In this document: positions 61,404 to 64,000 of the stretch, piece by piece
Layout of the letters: every line of letters begins with the position of its first letter
Position numbering within the stretch: position 1 is the first letter of the stretch
Origin: Rahnella woolbedingensis
GTDB taxonomy: Bacteria; Pseudomonadota; Gammaproteobacteria; Enterobacterales; Enterobacteriaceae
Length of the DNA: 64,000 nt
Assembly (NCBI RefSeq): GCF_003602095.1
Contig: NZ_RAHH01000006.1
Span: 1 to 64,000, forward strand
Reading direction: 5' to 3'
Translations under genes and position numbers: made by a program
The notes under the pieces: generated by a model
What the model was told of the DNA's origin: nothing
Databases searched by the model: none
The model's input: the letters and a program-made list of their open reading frames with translations, nothing else

Positions 61404-63299
61404 TTATCCAAGATAGTAACGCCCTTTCCCGCTTTGTTTTGCCCGGTACATGGCGGCGTCGGCGCGCGCCATCAGGGTATCGGGTAATAACGGCTGACGC
61501 GCACGCCCCACCGCCACGCCAATACTGGCTGACAGCGATACCGGTACACCTGCGACGCGATCGACACAACGCAATGCGTTCATCAGGCTGATACAAATCC
61601 GGCTGACGTCGCTTTCCGTATTCACTAAATGGCCCAGCAAGACCGTAAACTCATCCCCTGCCAGACGTGCTACCACGTCCTGTGAACGCAGGTTATCGCG
61701 CAAAGTATGACCGAAAAACTTCAGGATCAAATCGCCAAATTCGTGCCCATAGGTGTCGTTGTATGCTTTAAAGTTATCAATGTCTAAAAAAAGTAAGGCT
61801 ATGTCTTTATCTGCTTTTTCTTGTTGTCTGGCGGCATATATCAGGGATTGCTGGAAAGCCCGCCGGTTAGGAAGTCCGGTCAGCGAATCATGATTGGCCT
61901 CAAATTCCAGCTGCGCCTGCAATTCTTTAATCTCACTGATGTCGGTCGAAAGACCATAGTAACCATGACCGCTGTCATCACACGGAATGAGCGTGGTGTG
62001 CAAAACCCCCCCTTTTCCGTTTCGGGAATAACCGGGTAACTCAATGTCATAACTGACGGCCATCCCCTGTAACACCTGGCGAATATAGGGCTCGATTTGC
62101 TGGTAAGTCTCCTGCCCCACCACGTCTTTCACCAGGCGACCCCTCACCTTATCTTCGGCCACGCCATACCAGCTGGCATGAAAGTGGTTCACAAAAATGT
62201 ATTCTTCATTCGCATCTACATGACAAATCAGTGCCGGAATGTTGTCGGTAATAGCCCGCAACCGGTTTTTGCTTTCCGTCAGTTCCCGCTCGCGGTTCAG
62301 ACGCTGTGCAATTTCCTGATGCAGTTGCTCCATCGCCAACTGGAGTTCATTAGTGCGCGCGGCCACGCGGCGTTCCAGATCGCCCTGCAACGAATACAAA
62401 GTCTGCTCAATGTTTTTGCGCTCAGTAATGTCGCTGATGACCACGATATAGTGATGCGCCTCTCCGGCAGCGTTGCGCACCAAGGAAGCGGTGAGCGTCA
62501 CCCACAACGTGCTGCCGTTCCCACGCTGAAGCAATTTCTCGACGCTAAAACTGTGAATTTCACCGGAGAGTAAACGAGGGATCAAAATATTTTCGGCGTA
62601 GAGATCTTCAGGATGCGTTACGTCGTGAAGCAGGCAACTGCGCAGCTGGTATTCGGCGTAGCCCAGCATATTACATACCTGAGGATTGATGCGCAGCCAG
62701 CGCCAGTCGAGGCCGACCAGAGAAAATCCGACAGCGGCATGAGCGAATGTCTGCTCAAACAAGGCTTCGCTCTTTGCCAGATTATCCTCCACCCGCGCCG
62801 TATACTGCCGGTTTTCCAGATGAAAAATATAGCTTTGCACCAGCGCGGTCATGTCAATCAAGGTTTGCCCGTCCTCCTCGCTCCACTCCCTTGTCCGGTC
62901 GTCAATCAGGCACAGCGCGCCCAGTGCAACTCCCTGCTGGGAATGCAGTGCGCAACCGGCATAGAAGACGATATGCGGCGCGCCGGTGACCAGCGGATTA
63001 TCGTGAAACCGCAAATCCAGACGGGCATCTCTGACAATCAGAGGGCCGGATTCAAGAATGGTATGGCCGCAAAACGAGGTATCGCGCGGGGACTGATTGA
63101 TATCGATGCCGGTATGCGACAAAAACCACTGCCGGTCGGCATCAATCAGTGAGACAACGACGGCTTTGGCCTGAAACTGGCGCGCAGCCATGCGGGTGAT
63201 ACGGTCGATCTCCTCAATTCTGGGGGAATCTAAGATGCCCAGAGAAGCCAGTATCGCAAGCCTAGCCTGTTCATCAACTGCCTGTTGAGGGACTAACAT
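61404..63299 (-). CDS. GAF-PAS-PAS sensor diguanylate cyclase
   Basis: 631 residues from ATG 63299 (MLVPQQAVDEQARLA). GAF domain about 10-160, two PAS domains about 180-295 and 350-460, a coiled-coil linker about 310-350, and a GGDEF domain 465-631 with the active-site motif AGDEF (VARLAGDEFTVLLG). Produces cyclic-di-GMP. AGDEF proteins can be active. It has no membrane segment, so a soluble signal sensor is likely. Confidence 0.9.
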   Translation of the reverse strand: MLVPQQAVDEQARLAILASLGILDSPRIEEIDRITRMAARQFQAKAVVVSLIDADRQWFLSHTGIDINQSPRDTSFCGHTILESGPLIVRDARLDLRFHDNPLVTGAPHIVFYAGCALHSQQGVALGALCLIDDRTREWSEEDGQTLIDMTALVQSYIFHLENRQYTARVEDNLAKSEALFEQTFAHAAVGFSLVGLDWRWLRINPQVCNMLGYAEYQLRSCLLHDVTHPEDLYAENILIPRLLSGEIHSFSVEKLLQRGNGSTLWVTLTASLVRNAAGEAHHYIVVISDITERKNIEQTLYSLQGDLERRVAARTNELQLAMEQLHQEIAQRLNRERELTESKNRLRAITDNIPALICHVDANEEYIFVNHFHASWYGVAEDKVRGRLVKDVVGQETYQQIEPYIRQVLQGMAVSYDIELPGYSRNGKGGVLHTTLIPCDDSGHGYYGLSTDISEIKELQAQLEFEANHDSLTGLPNRRAFQQSLIYAARQQEKADKDIALLFLDIDNFKAYNDTYGHEFGDLILKFFGHTLRDNLRSQDVVARLAGDEFTVLLGHLVNTESDVSRICISLMNALRCVDRVAGVPVSLSASIGVAVGRARQPLLPDTLMARADAAMYRAKQSGKGRYYLG

Positions 63300-63463
63300 A
63301 ATGCACTCTCGATGATGACTGGTGAATATGTCATCAAGTTTACTGTGTTTAATCGGAAAACCGGCTCTGATTCCGCCCTTGCCGGGCAAAATTCAGAATA
63401 GTGACAGATCACAAAAAACGCATTTATTTTACAGAATTTGCACAAATAGCGGCAAATCAACGG

Positions 63464-64000
63464 CTAAAGTGAGCTTACCCAGTTCACATGGGTAGCATCA
63501 ACCTGACCGGATTGTTCTGCATCACGACGGTATTTCTGCCGCAATTCTGACGGGGTCGCGCCATAAAACTCAAGGAAGTAACGGCGCAGCGCACCCGGCT
63601 CAAGTCCGCACTGACGGGCGATGGCGGCCAGACTTTGATCTGACATTGATGACGTACGCAGCAGACGTTTCGCCAGCAATAAGCGGCGGCTGCGGATGAA
63701 CTGCGCGATACCTCCAAGTGGCTCAAATAGCCGGTATAAACCCGAGCGCGAGATGGCAAAGTTTTTACACAGCACATCCACACTCACCGGCTGGCTGAGA
63801 TGTTTTTCGATGTACAGACAGATGCGTTCCAGGCGGGCACTTTGCTCAAACGGATGCTCAACTTTTTTGCCCGCCACCAGGTGCAGCGTTTGCAGGAATA
63901 CAGACGCCGCGCCTTCGCCAGTGCTCAGCACTTCCTGCTCGGTCATCTGATCAAACACCTGCACCATCGTCGCAAAGTGATTACGCAGAATAATGTTCAC
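63464..64000 (-). CDS. AraC-family transcription regulator, C-terminal part (runs off window)
   Basis: At least 178 residues: the end of an N-terminal sensing domain and a C-terminal AraC double helix-turn-helix (SVDVLCKNFAISRSGLYRLF and QSLAAIARQCGLEPGALRRY). The ORF reaches the window edge; the GTG at 64000 is probably not the true start. Divergence relative to the diguanylate cyclase is not possible (same strand, 165-base gap). Target genes unknown. Confidence 0.88.
   Translation of the reverse strand: MNIILRNHFATMVQVFDQMTEQEVLSTGEGAASVFLQTLHLVAGKKVEHPFEQSARLERICLYIEKHLSQPVSVDVLCKNFAISRSGLYRLFEPLGGIAQFIRSRRLLLAKRLLRTSSMSDQSLAAIARQCGLEPGALRRYFLEFYGATPSELRQKYRRDAEQSGQVDATHVNWVSSL

Overview
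The window is chromosomal DNA of a gamma-proteobacterium of the order Enterobacterales. The gene content (hemB, pspF/pspABCD-ycjXF, ryhB, sapABCDF, dtpA) and the psp operon order fit Yersiniaceae such as Rahnella, Ewingella or Serratia relatives. The genus cannot be fixed from the sequence alone.

Layout. 1-2285: the N-terminal part of a type VI secretion vgrG and hemB, both on the minus strand. 2502-6556: a small secretion locus with a C39-peptidase ABC exporter, an HlyD-type adaptor and a divergent double-glycine-type peptide gene that resembles a class II microcin precursor. 6596-11955: ycjF, ycjX and pspDCBA on the minus strand and pspF on the plus strand, with a sigma-54 promoter before pspA. 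11961-12066: the small RNA gene ryhB on the minus strand, overlain by Fur-box-like palindromes. 12320-14964 and 54400-57091: the sapABCDF operon, cut into sapAB and sapCDF. 57347-64000: a CMD/AhpD-like protein, dtpA, a hexapeptide acetyltransferase, a GAF-PAS-PAS-GGDEF protein and a partial AraC-type regulator.

Between sapB and sapC lies an apparently complete 39.4-kb temperate prophage with a contractile tail (14950-54412), flanked by a 14-bp direct repeat. From its left end it carries a LexA-controlled DinI-type group, a HipA-like kinase/DUF3037 pair, and a long minus-strand late operon. Read in transcription order, the late operon is Q, a glycosyltransferase/methyltransferase trio, lysis genes, terminase, portal, head, neck, sheath/tube, tape measure, baseplate and fibre. 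Replication genes (DnaB, DnaC-like, O-like with iterons), a BRO antirepressor, Cro and a LexA/CI-type repressor follow. A plus-strand early operon of mostly unknown genes then runs to an excisionase-like gene and a convergent integrase.

The most unusual observation is the junction with sapC. In the uninserted operon sapC starts inside the last codons of sapB. The insertion keeps sapB intact by supplying a new stop codon. In front of sapC it supplies a 23-codon mini-gene with its own ribosome-binding site, in the sapB frame, ending in the same Tyr-Ala-Leu-Arg-stop that overlaps the sapC start. The prophage may therefore replace the sapB-to-sapC translational coupling and bring a promoter, putting sapCDF under prophage influence.

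Other points of interest are a putative -1 ribosomal frameshift in the tail chaperone, an O-gene origin with five iterons, a pR'-tR'-like arrangement after Q, a 33-bp motif repeated in the two largest late-operon gaps, a headless S24 (repressor-type) protein with Thr in place of the catalytic Ser, and a signal-peptide protein inserted among the baseplate genes.
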